From Natronospirales bacterium (lineage in GTDB: Bacteria > Pseudomonadota > Gammaproteobacteria > Natronospirales > REEB76), in the NCBI GenBank assembly GCA_021816765.1, contig JAKAXB010000003.1, positions 1-64,000 of the forward strand: a stretch of 64,000 nucleotides of DNA. The letters are read 5' to 3'. The notes under the pieces are model-generated. The model saw nothing but the letters and a program-made list of their open reading frames with translations. It ran no database searches and was not told where the DNA came from. Positions 1 through 7,290 of this stretch are shown piece after piece (positions within the stretch are counted from its first letter, which is position 1; every line of letters starts with the position of its first letter). The translations under genes were made by a program, and so were the position numbers.

Positions 1-838
1 TGCCGATGGCGCCGATCTCCCAGTCGTTCTGACTGCTTCCGCCGCCTTCCCAGGCATGTTCGTAGGCCAGGCGCCAGTAGGGAGCGAGACCCGAGATGAC
101 ATTGGAAGAGGCGCTGGTGTAAGGCTGCGCGACCCCCAACTGGCTGGAACGGTACAGACTGACCTCGCCGTACATCGAATTGTTCATCCACACATAGGCG
201 CCCAAGCCCGCCACCTGCTGGGCCAGAGCACCCACCAGCATGGGGGTCGCACTGGGAGTGGGGGCGGACCCGGAACTCAAGAAAGGAAAGCCCCACGCAG
301 GCGTGCTGTTCCAGACATCCTGGACAGCCGGGTTATTATTAGCAGTCAGGCCCCAGACGATACTGTTGTCGCCCCATTTTGCATCACGGGCATACCGGAT
401 ATCGGTGTTATCCATGCTGAAGTGGTCCGAATCCGAGGCGTAGGTGATCTGCGCAAAGGCACCCATGTGTTCAGAGATGGCGCCGGCATAGAACAGGCTC
501 AATTGCTGCGGGAATGCCACGCTGCCATTCTGTGAGTCCGGCTGGGTTGTCTTGGTGAGCGTGTACGAAAGGACCGCCATGGCCGACAACGGCGGGACCT
601 TTTCTATGTTGAGTTTAGCGCTGCCACCATGCAGCTTGTTCGGCCCGAGCACGTAACCGTGCAGTTTGAAATACCGGCCAAAGGCGGTGAGTTGTGGCGC
701 TACCGTATGGCAGGCGGCGCAGGACATGCCCGTCTGCCTGGCAAAGCTCGGCACCGCCTGCGCCGGTGAGGACCACAGGGGCACGGTCGCAATAGTAACG
801 GGAACGATAACCAGTCGGACAAGATGCTTGAAGTACAT
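1..838 (-). CDS. Cyc2-like outer-membrane cytochrome-porin fusion (3' end cut by window edge)
   Basis: About 279 codons are open without a stop to the left edge. The protein starts MYFKHLVRL, has a signal peptide ending around PAQA, and then reads VPSFARQTGMSCAACH, one CXXCH haem site at about residues 39-43. FGRYFKLHGY follows, then alternating polar/aromatic stretches typical of outer-membrane beta strands (for example LSAMAVLSYTLTKTT, HMGAFAQITYASDSD). A single N-terminal haem motif in the FARQTG context followed by a barrel is the architecture of Cyc2-type cytochrome-porins, known as outer-membrane iron oxidases in neutrophilic and acidophilic iron oxidisers; related proteins of unknown substrate also exist. 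The ATG at 838 is preceded by GGGAGG at a good distance. It is divergent from the cytochrome gene at 1208. Membership of the general family is well supported; iron as substrate is not shown. Confidence 0.8.
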   Translation of the reverse strand, partial: MYFKHLVRLVIVPVTIATVPLWSSPAQAVPSFARQTGMSCAACHTVAPQLTAFGRYFKLHGYVLGPNKLHGGSAKLNIEKVPPLSAMAVLSYTLTKTTQPDSQNGSVAFPQQLSLFYAGAISEHMGAFAQITYASDSDHFSMDNTDIRYARDAKWGDNSIVWGLTANNNPAVQDVWNSTPAWGFPFLSSGSAPTPSATPMLVGALAQQVAGLGAYVWMNNSMYGEVSLYRSSQLGVAQPYTSASSNVISGLAPYWRLAYEHAWEGGGSSQNDWEIGAIG

Positions 839-933
839 ACCCAACCCTCCCAATTAAAGTTGGACGTCGAACGCAGACGCAGTCACGTGCATGTTCTACG
901 CGTGAAAGCATAAACCGTCTTGGCGGGGTCACC

Positions 934-947
934 ATGACCCAGATCAA
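934..947. promoter_or_regulatory. FNR/Anr-like box (ATGAC-CCAG-ATCAA)
   Basis: This imperfect inverted repeat matches 8 of 10 positions of the FNR/Anr consensus TTGAT-N4-ATCAA. It lies 96 bases upstream of the leftward cytochrome-porin start, inside the 369-base divergent spacer 839-1207. That spacer otherwise holds no convincing gene. Read on the other strand it is TTGATCTGGGTCAT, nearly the same as the box at 1022. Site assignment is by motif only. Confidence 0.4.
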
Positions 948-1021
948 CTTAATCAACTTCTCGTTTCGTACTGCAGTATCAACTACCAACACATTGCGGC
1001 GGCAGGCAAACACCGGTTCTC

Positions 1022-1035
1022 TTGATCCAGGTCAT
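1022..1035. promoter_or_regulatory. FNR/Anr-like box (TTGAT-CCAG-GTCAT)
   Basis: This is the second FNR/Anr-type half-palindrome in the same divergent spacer, about 175 bases before the GTG start at 1208. It differs from the reverse complement of the 934 box at only two positions and shares TTGATC-N3-GTCA with the box at 5677. Together they suggest oxygen- or redox-responsive control of both divergent cytochrome transcripts. This is inference from sequence only. Confidence 0.4.
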
Positions 1036-1207
1036 TCCGTCCACACTGGATTACGCGCAATATCATTCATTGGGAATAACTTGTTTAACAGCGCTGTTGC
1101 TGTTGAGGGGGGTTGTTGCTGCCGTACGGATGCCTGTTGGGGTCTGGTCGCTTGCAAGAGGCGCTGAGAACATGCCGTAACGTGCAAACTTCAAGTGGAG
1201 AACCAAG

Positions 1208-1945
1208 GTGAGTGGCAAAGCATCTTTTGTGGATTGTTCCATCAGCGAGAAACTCCTATACACCGCTTTTCTGTGCGTGGTGGGCATCGGTTATCTGATG
1301 GCGCTGACGCTCATTTATCTCACCGACGCCGGCCTGAACGGCAAGCCGGGAATTAACGTGCAGGACATCGCCATTTCGTATTACGGCAACCGCAGCGGCA
1401 CCAAGATGGAGGCCATGCTGCGGGGGCCGATGCGCATCTACAGCAAACCGCTCGATACTGCGTTGCTGGTGGATTGGCTCGAGTCGGGAGCGACCAAGAG
1501 CGGCTATGACGCCATCGCGCACCCCATCCTGCAGAAGGACTGCTTCGCCTGTCACTCCGGCGAAACCGCCAAGCGCATGGGGATACCCGACTATTCCACG
1601 TACGAGGGTGTGCGCGCCGTCACCCAGAGAAACACCGGAGCCTCCCTCGAGTCGCTGGTGAAACTATCGCACATACACCTATTCGGAGTCGGACTGCTGC
1701 TGTTTGCGGTGGGCTTTATCTTCAGGTTGGCGGTGCTGAACCGCTGGCTCAAATGGGCACTGATCGTGACGCCGTTCGCTTCGATCCTGGCGGACATCCT
1801 CGCCTGGTTTCTGACCAAGTGGGATCCGCTATATGCCTATGTGGTGGTCATCGCAGGCGCGGTCATGGGGGCAGCGTTCACCGCCCAGATACTGATTTCC
1901 CTTTACCAGATCTGGTTGTTGCACGTACCGCGCGAAGCTCCATGA
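1208..1945 (+). CDS. membrane-anchored monohaem cytochrome c, four predicted TM segments
   Basis: The 245-residue protein has a TM helix at about 17-38, then a periplasmic loop with one c-type haem site CFACH (112-116). Three more hydrophobic segments follow at about 157-176, 181-201 and 209-236. A HIH pair (155-157) at the membrane edge could serve as extra metal or haem ligands; that is speculative. The start is GTG, chosen because GGAG sits 7 bases before it and the first helix begins soon after. It is followed after 70 bases by a His-rich periplasmic protein and is divergent from the cytochrome-porin, so a role in passing electrons between periplasm and inner membrane is plausible. I recognise no named family. 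Confidence 0.75.
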   Translation: MSGKASFVDCSISEKLLYTAFLCVVGIGYLMALTLIYLTDAGLNGKPGINVQDIAISYYGNRSGTKMEAMLRGPMRIYSKPLDTALLVDWLESGATKSGYDAIAHPILQKDCFACHSGETAKRMGIPDYSTYEGVRAVTQRNTGASLESLVKLSHIHLFGVGLLLFAVGFIFRLAVLNRWLKWALIVTPFASILADILAWFLTKWDPLYAYVVVIAGAVMGAAFTAQILISLYQIWLLHVPREAP

Positions 1946-2015
1946 ACGAGGAACAAGATCAGCCGCAATGCGTGAAACCGTAACAGTTTTCTACACTACC
2001 TTGGGGAGGATTACC

Positions 2016-2501
2016 ATGACAACGCGACACACCACCGGATGGGTCTCCGCGCTATTGGCGCTGAGTGTGTTGGGCCTCAGCCACGGAGTATTTGCTCAGG
2101 ACCAGGGGCACGCCCACGTGATTGACGGCGTGGCTGTGTACCTCGGTGTCATTCCCGCCGAACTCATCTCCGAGGAATACCCGAAACAGGCTCCCGAGCA
2201 CCAGATGCACGGCGGCGTGCCGAGCGGGGATCACTGGCACCATGTAAACGTGGCTATCTACAACGATACCACCGGCCAGCGTATCACCAATGCGCGTGTG
2301 GTCGCGCAGGTATGGTCGCAGGAAGAGGTCAACCTGCCGATCCAGAAAAAACCACTGGAGCCTATGAGCATTGCGGGGGCTGAGACCTACGGCAACTATT
2401 TCCACATGCCCGGTACCGCAATGTACTTCATCAAGGTGGAAATTGACCGTCCCGGTCACACGCCGATTGTCACCACCTTCGAGTACTACCATCGATCCTA
2501 G
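2016..2501 (+). CDS. His-rich periplasmic protein of unknown function, possibly metal-binding
   Basis: The 161-residue protein has a clear signal peptide (hydrophobic core 9-24, likely cleavage after GVFA). The mature N-terminus is rich in His and Met: GHAH (31-34), EHQMH (61-65) and HWHH (73-76). The rest is beta-rich with a conserved-looking end, which suggests a small immunoglobulin-like fold; this is a guess. An upstream in-frame ATG at 1968 is rejected because TTGGGGAGGA lies just before the ATG at 2016. It is probably co-transcribed with the membrane cytochrome at 1208. The His/Met clusters suggest copper or another metal. No named family was recognised. Confidence 0.7.
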   Translation: MTTRHTTGWVSALLALSVLGLSHGVFAQDQGHAHVIDGVAVYLGVIPAELISEEYPKQAPEHQMHGGVPSGDHWHHVNVAIYNDTTGQRITNARVVAQVWSQEEVNLPIQKKPLEPMSIAGAETYGNYFHMPGTAMYFIKVEIDRPGHTPIVTTFEYYHRS

Positions 2502-2862
2502 CAAACGGCAGCACGGGGGTCGCGGTCAGACCGGACACCGGCACGGAGGGCGCGGCCAACTTGGGGAACCCACAACACCGGCGTAAACTGGTGGCCGTTC
2601 ACCGTGGACGGCTAAGCACATAGTGGCCGAGCGCCAATCTTGTGGAGCGGCTGGCGGCAAACTGATCACCACCCGAGTCCCTGCCTTGATATTGATGCCG
2701 GCATAACCGGGAGCGAACTGCTGTAGTCGTAATCATTGGCAAACATGCGCTTGGGCAGCACGGCGAGAGCTGCCCCTCCACGCCTCCACTGTCTTTCCGT
2801 CTGGACTCCGAAGTTCGGCAAGGGTTCGGCCGGATCGCGGGGATGGCTACCTTGGGACGCAC
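2502..2862. other. gene-free spacer
   Basis: No reading frame here has family resemblance, a credible ribosome site or consistent codon use. The 790-base gap between the genes at 2016 and 3292 also contains the dispersed repeat (2863-3000) and a transposase-like scrap (3145-3248), so it looks like a decayed insertion region. Confidence 0.5.
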
Positions 2863-3000
2863 GCAGCATACGATAGCATCACGGGACTCGGGACATGCGA
2901 TACGGTTCCGGTGCCCAAGTCTGGGACTTCCAAGGGGCTTCCCGCATTCTTGTCCTCGCGATATGAGCGGCCCCTCTCGCTGCGGTACGCCCCGGCACGG
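2863..3000 (+). repeat. dispersed intergenic repeat, copy A
   Basis: About 138 bases align by eye, with scattered mismatches and small gaps, to 24672-24807. Shared blocks include CGATAGC-N-TC-N-CGGGACT, TTCCAAGGG, TCGCGAT and TCGCTGCGG. Both copies lie in non-coding DNA and neither keeps a credible open frame. Copy A lies beside a transposase-like fragment. Confidence 0.55.
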
Positions 3001-3144
3001 AGACTCTGGCGTGCTACGCGCCGCGGGGCTATCGTGGACTCCTCGCCAAGGGCTTCACACCTTTCCTGGCATGCAGGATTCACCCAGCGCTTGGGTGTAG
3101 ATCCAAAGCGTCGGGGTGGAGAGACGTTCCTTGGCATTTGCCGG

Positions 3145-3248
3145 CGTAAGCCGGACAAACCGAAGTAACGCTGCACGGTGCTCTTGGACAGCCCGCTCGC
3201 GCGAACAAAGGAGCGGCGCGTCGTGTGGGTGGGTTTGCCGCGGGGCAT
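3145..3248 (-). pseudogene. IS630-type transposase N-terminal fragment
   Basis: The leftward frame reads KPTHTTRRSF followed by VRASGLSKSTVQRYFGLSGL. This resembles the helix-turn-helix of IS630-superfamily transposases (TH-x-STR ... GLSxSTVxR ... GL). The similarity stops after about 34 residues; in the next frame a weak LSTPTLW continuation may mark a frameshift. No DDE catalytic residues, terminal repeats or full-length frame are present, so this would be a dead remnant. The match is short and could be chance. Confidence 0.35.
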
Positions 3249-3291
3249 TTAACTGATATCCTGACCGCAAAAGGTCATTACGCGGGAAAGC

Positions 3292-3810
3292 ATGAAATAT
3301 TTTCTGGCTGGAGTACTGACAACGCTCGTCGCGTTGCTTGCCGGTGGTTACCTCTTGCTGCAGAGCGGGAGGATACCGGCGAATGCGGATGGCAAGCCGA
3401 GCCGGCTTGAACTCTGGATGGCACGCACCTCTCTGCGCGCGACACTGCGGCACCAAGCGCCCAAGGGTCCTGATCCGGTGCCGCTGACGAATGCCAATCT
3501 GATCGCTGGGATACGCCTTTATGGGGAGCATTGCGCGATCTGCCATGGCACATCACAGGGTACCGCGTCGGCCTCTCCCGTAGCGAAAGGTGAATACCCA
3601 AGGCCGCCGCAACTTGCGAGCTACGGCGTCGAGGATGATCCGCCGGGGTATTCCTTCTGGAAAATCAAACATGGCATTCGGTTAACCGGAATGCCTTCGT
3701 TCAAGGGCACGCTGACGGATCAGCAGATATGGACGATTGCGCTCTTTCTAGAGCATATGAGTACATTGCCGCCGACAGCCGAACATGCATGGCAACAAGT
3801 CAGGAACTGA
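3292..3810 (+). CDS. membrane-anchored monohaem cytochrome c
   Basis: The 172-residue protein has an uncleaved-looking N-terminal helix (3-23) and then one class I cytochrome c domain. The haem site is CAICH (81-85), with a likely distal Met in the LTGMPSF stretch near 134, followed by the usual C-terminal helix (LTDQQIWTIALFLEHM). The start ATG follows GGGAAAG. It stands alone on the plus strand, convergent with the dihaem cytochrome at 3962-4639. It most likely carries electrons at the periplasmic face of the inner membrane; the partner is unknown. Confidence 0.85.
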   Translation: MKYFLAGVLTTLVALLAGGYLLLQSGRIPANADGKPSRLELWMARTSLRATLRHQAPKGPDPVPLTNANLIAGIRLYGEHCAICHGTSQGTASASPVAKGEYPRPPQLASYGVEDDPPGYSFWKIKHGIRLTGMPSFKGTLTDQQIWTIALFLEHMSTLPPTAEHAWQQVRN

Positions 3811-3961
3811 TGCGCCGTGACCAGGAAATGCCGGACTGAATCCAATTACCGTCATCACACGCAACCGCATCCGTTGCGACAATGCTCTCGGTACTCTCCG
3901 AGGTAGTGATCGGTTCCCAGGCTAGTCGGATCGGATGCGCGGCTTCGAGCGGCGGTATGGC

Positions 3962-4639
3962 TCACTTGATGGCATGACGCTCAAACGTCTGACGAATATA
4001 CAAAATGACTCGGCGGATATCCTCGGGACTCAGTCGGCTGCCCCACGGGGCCATGGCGCTGCCCGGTTTGCCATACTCCACCACAAACATCAGCTGCTTG
4101 TCGCTGATGCCTGCCATGTCCATGCTGGTGAAATCCTTGGGATGGGGGAACAAGCCGCGGCCCAGCGGAGTTTGGCCGTTGCCCTTATCGCCGTGACAGA
4201 CGCTGCAGTATTTCCGGTAGACGTGTTCACCCACCAGAATATCGAGCTTGGCCTGGGTTATTCCCACAGGCAGCGGCTGTTGGAGACTGCGAATGTAATG
4301 TACCACATCGAACATATCCGTCGGGCTGAGGATTTCCCTCCAACTTGGCATGGCGGTCCCGGCGCGGCCCAGTTCGATGGCGGCAATGATCTGGCTGTCG
4401 TCCAACCGGGCCATGATGATCGGATCGGCGAAGTCGCGCGGGCGTGGCCTCAAAAGCCGGCCAATCGGCGTATCGGCACGGCCATCCGTGCCGTGACAAG
4501 CGGCACAATGCTTCTCGTAGATTGCCTTGCCCCGCAGGGTGCTTCGCTGGGAAACATTGCCGGCAGTGAGCGGCGTGATCCACACCAGACTGAGGATGAA
4601 CCAGGCGATCACAAAAGCTACAAGGCGGTAAGTTTTCAT
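3962..4639 (-). CDS. periplasmic dihaem cytochrome c (two tandem class I domains)
   Basis: The 225-residue protein has a signal peptide (to about ITPLTAG) and two homologous cytochrome domains. The haem sites are CAACH (45-49) and CSVCH (145-149), with likely distal Met ligands in GTAMPSW (97) and GSAMAPW (196). Each domain ends in a DVVHYIRSL- or RVILYIRQTF-type helix. I set the start at the ATG at 4639 because AAAGGA precedes it and the signal peptide begins there; the open frame extends 77 codons further without a signal. It is followed upstream, on the same strand, by the small cytochrome at 4901-5260, with similar FAD/FTS and YIRQTF features, so the two may be relatives and partners. Confidence 0.85.
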   Translation of the reverse strand: MKTYRLVAFVIAWFILSLVWITPLTAGNVSQRSTLRGKAIYEKHCAACHGTDGRADTPIGRLLRPRPRDFADPIIMARLDDSQIIAAIELGRAGTAMPSWREILSPTDMFDVVHYIRSLQQPLPVGITQAKLDILVGEHVYRKYCSVCHGDKGNGQTPLGRGLFPHPKDFTSMDMAGISDKQLMFVVEYGKPGSAMAPWGSRLSPEDIRRVILYIRQTFERHAIK

Positions 4640-4900
4640 CTTGAGTCCTTTGCCGTGTTTTCTGACAATCAATACGGCTGCTTCGCATGAGTACGATCTT
4701 GACAGCAACATGGTATCTTCCGGGTTCCCTCCTTTGATCCCCCAAGGGGGATGTTCAGCATGACGCCACAGAACCACAGAAAGGAACCGGTTTGATCCCA
4801 AACGTGAATGCCGGTCTTTACCCGCTCCGATGTGCAGCTCCGTCTGCCGGCAATCGTAAAAGAGCGTCACTTCCCTTGCGACGGTGCCACTCCTCCCGGT

Positions 4901-5260
4901 TCATTTGCCTTGCGCGCTAAACGTCTGCCGCATATAGGCCAGGACCGCCAGAATATCCTCCCGGCTGAGCGAGGGATTGCCGCCCTTGGCAGGCATTGCC
5001 ATGGGCGATCCCGGGCTCTGATAGCCGTTCATGATCCTGCCCACGAGCAGTTTGTCGGGACTGCTGAGCACGCCGCCCTTGGCGGTGAAATCCGGTGCCC
5101 CGGGGATGGTGCCCTTGCCGTTGGCGCCGTGACAGGCAACACAGTTCTGGTTATAGATATGCTCGCCGTTCGGGACATTCCCGGCGACAACACCGCCGGA
5201 TGCCATCATCAGTAGCAGGAACCCGAACCCCAGGCCGGCTGGCAAAGCACGTAAGCGCAT
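4901..5260 (-). CDS. small periplasmic monohaem cytochrome c
   Basis: The 119-residue protein has a signal peptide (core 10-26), the haem site CVACH (40-44) and a likely distal Met in the PMAMP stretch (87-89). Its end, ILAVLAYMRQTF, matches the last helix of the dihaem cytochrome downstream. The ATG at 5260 is chosen over an upstream in-frame codon because AGAGGAG lies 8 bases before it. About 260 bases without a gene separate it from the dihaem cytochrome. It is likely an electron shuttle; donor and acceptor are not shown. Confidence 0.85.
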   Translation of the reverse strand: MRLRALPAGLGFGFLLLMMASGGVVAGNVPNGEHIYNQNCVACHGANGKGTIPGAPDFTAKGGVLSSPDKLLVGRIMNGYQSPGSPMAMPAKGGNPSLSREDILAVLAYMRQTFSAQGK

Positions 5261-5323
5261 ATCGAATCTCCTCTGGTGCGCGGGTCGGTGGCCGGTCAAT
5301 GACGATGACGGGCCATGCCGTCC

Positions 5324-5604
5324 CTAGAAAGACAACATGACGTTGAAATAAAGCGTGCTGTTATCCGTGGCATTGCGACCGTTGCCGTCGTAATTGCTGG
5401 CAGCACCCCATTGAACCTGCTGTACAGGGTGTATTGTGTGGCGAACTTCAAGTTCTGCCAGGGTAGGTAGTCAAATTCGACGATATAACCCCTGCTGTTG
5501 GAACTGCCCGTCCGGCTTCCCGAAACGGCAGCGACTGTACCCACGCAGTCGATATTGCCATTGTAGAGCAGGCAGTCCGTAGTGCCCACGGTCATGCCAC
5601 GCAT
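5324..5604 (-). pseudogene. C-terminal remnant of a second cytochrome-porin, frameshifted
   Basis: The leftward frame encodes a porin-like C-terminal stretch: SSNSRGYIVEFDYLPWQN, then LKFATQYTLYSRFNG. There one extra base shifts the frame. In the neighbouring frame the normal barrel end follows: ASNYDGNGRNATDN, then STLYFNVMLSF with a stop at 5324-5326 and the terminal aromatic residue of outer-membrane barrels. The N-terminal haem domain is absent. The ATG at 5604 sits behind GGGGAGAGG, so promoter and translation start may have been fused to the tail by internal deletion. The tail style matches that expected for the Cyc2-like family at 1-838, whose own C-terminus is outside the window. Confidence 0.65.
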
Positions 5605-5676
5605 GGTTCCTCTCCCCGTGAGAAACAAGACGCAACCTTGCAATGATTAATAGACACCGATAAGGCAACGCGTACC

Positions 5677-5690
5677 TTGATCTAAGTCAA
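5677..5690. promoter_or_regulatory. FNR/Anr-like box (TTGAT-CTAA-GTCAA)
   Basis: It matches 9 of 10 positions of TTGAT-N4-ATCAA, the best of the three boxes in this island. It lies about 73 bases before the ATG (5604) of the truncated cytochrome-porin remnant. It was probably the control site of the original gene. Confidence 0.5.
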
Positions 5691-5707
5691 CTAACCGTGC
5701 GATGGAA

Positions 5708-5868
5708 TCAGGACTCGATGCTTATACACAGTCCACCTGCGATGGCAAAAGGCGCAAGTGTATAAATGCCGGGCACCAGCATGGCGCCGAGAAAACGGAG
5801 TGGCATCACCACGGGTTCACCGTCAGCCGCCCGCGCTGCGGTGCTCGTGTCTAAAGATCGGCACCAGC
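5708..5868 (-). pseudogene. C-terminal remnant of a second ccmB
   Basis: The leftward frame reads STAARAADGEP, PLRFLGAMLVPGIY and APFAIAGGLCISIES, then a stop. This parallels the end of the intact CcmB 1.6 kb away (STAARAASSEP, PLYFLGAMLVLAVTF, APYAIAGGLRVSLES). Upstream of STAARA an extra base breaks the frame near 5852, where the DNA still resembles the intact gene (ATCTTT). Nothing recognisable remains further upstream. The stretch 5869-6189 beyond it shows no gene I can support. Confidence 0.8.
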
Positions 5869-6189
5869 GGCGGAGAAATAGATGCTCATGATGCCATTGT
5901 GGGGTTGCGCCGATAAGTCACTGTCACTCGCTTTTCCGCACGTCGTTACCCTGCCCAGATCTCAATCTACTGACGCAGCTCGTGTGAACCTCCCTGTCTT
6001 CAGGTCGGTATCCAATCGCTCGCCACCACATATCACCGTCTCCAGAGTACTGTCACGGCCCCCAACATTTCTCCCCGTGACCATACCATTAGCTGCTCCA
6101 CGGTTCCCGTTACCCAGTCGTCCTCAATGCCGTATGGGTGATTTCCCCACTATCCGCTCAGCTCATTTTCAGAACTCAGAACGCTGCTG

Positions 6190-7200
6190 TCAGGCAATCC
6201 TCAATCGAGCGGCGCGCCGGCGTCGAGACAGTGGGCGTAAGGACTCATCCTGCACCCATCGGTGAAATACAATAAGCCCGGCAATCACCTCGGTCATCGA
6301 GCCATCAATCCAGGTGATGAGCCCGCCGAGCGTCTGATCCAGGTGTGGACTGATTCCCCAAGCGAGGGATAGCCGTGCATAGACCGGGTAAAGTTCCCGA
6401 TGTGTCAGCGCGATATATGCGTCACCCAGGATGCAGGCAAACATCGTGAGTGTAACGGCCGCAAGCCGCGTGGGGTACGACACGGCATTCGGTGTCGCCC
6501 TCGGATCAAGCAGCATCCACCAGAAAAAAAGTCCGCTGATGAGCATGGTCACATGTGCAAATTCGTCGAGAGAGTCGTTCAATGCGATAAGGTCCATGAA
6601 ATGCGGAATTTGCCAAAAATAGAGGGCGAAGACGAACAGCAAGGATGCACCTAATGGATGCACAAGCACTCTCCACACTCGCCGCAACGCCTGATTGCGA
6701 ACCAGCGGCTTCAGAAGCCTCCGCCGCAAGGGGTCCGGTAATCCCGCAATGAGTGGCGCGAGCGGAACTCCGAGCGCCAATAGAAGCGGTGCAACCATGT
6801 GCAGCAGCATGTGCTGAACCTGATGCACAAAGTAGAAGTCTCTGGCCAGCGTATCGATGGGCGGGACGACAGCCGCAAAGGCAGTGAATATGCCAAGATA
6901 GACGAAAACCTGATTTGCAGCACTGACTCCGCCCCTTTCTCCTGCCAAGCGCCGCACGCCGCGCCCGTACCACAGGACGACAAGCACAGTCAAAATGACG
7001 AGCCACCACGCCCATCCGGAAAATACCTCCCCTTGAAGTATCTGCCCATGTTTGGACGCGACCACAAAATAAATTGCAATTCCCGCCCCGAGCCAGTCTC
7101 CGAGGAAAAACAGCATCACCAAAGTGATAATTTGCCGCCGTCCAAAGCCGATCAATTGCTGCTTTGGTACCGCCAGTTCGGCATTCTCACTGGGGATCAT
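6190..7200 (-). CDS. ctaG: CtaG-type cytochrome c oxidase assembly factor
   Basis: The 336-residue polytopic membrane protein has about nine hydrophobic segments. It carries the family's histidine-rich hallmarks: FVHQVQHMLLHMVAPLLLALG (His cluster near 130-140), DEFAHVTMLISGLFFWW and the RHLR-like basic end. This is the caa3-type (CtaG/CtaG_Cox) family, which assists copper insertion in haem-copper oxidases; it is unrelated to Cox11. The ATG at 7200 follows TTGGAG; a TTG four codons upstream is also open. No oxidase subunits lie in the window. It is downstream of ccmAB on the same strand, so it fits a cytochrome-maturation neighbourhood. Confidence 0.85.
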   Translation of the reverse strand: MIPSENAELAVPKQQLIGFGRRQIITLVMLFFLGDWLGAGIAIYFVVASKHGQILQGEVFSGWAWWLVILTVLVVLWYGRGVRRLAGERGGVSAANQVFVYLGIFTAFAAVVPPIDTLARDFYFVHQVQHMLLHMVAPLLLALGVPLAPLIAGLPDPLRRRLLKPLVRNQALRRVWRVLVHPLGASLLFVFALYFWQIPHFMDLIALNDSLDEFAHVTMLISGLFFWWMLLDPRATPNAVSYPTRLAAVTLTMFACILGDAYIALTHRELYPVYARLSLAWGISPHLDQTLGGLITWIDGSMTEVIAGLIVFHRWVQDESLRPLSRRRRAARLRIA

Positions 7201-7290
7201 CTGTATCTCCAAGATAATGTGACGAATGGAATCGGCGGATGCGTGTTCGTCGCGCGCATCCCGGCCTCCGGCCGGTACCGCAGCGGGGAC

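Noticed and set aside
615-1013. 132-codon minus-strand frame at the start of the cytochrome-porin
   Set aside because: It is out of frame with the haem-binding protein, whose frame has the signal peptide, CXXCH and ribosome site.
2847-3248. 133-codon minus-strand frame as a complete transposase
   Set aside because: Only the first 34 codons resemble a transposase; the rest overlaps the non-coding repeat and has no catalytic motif.
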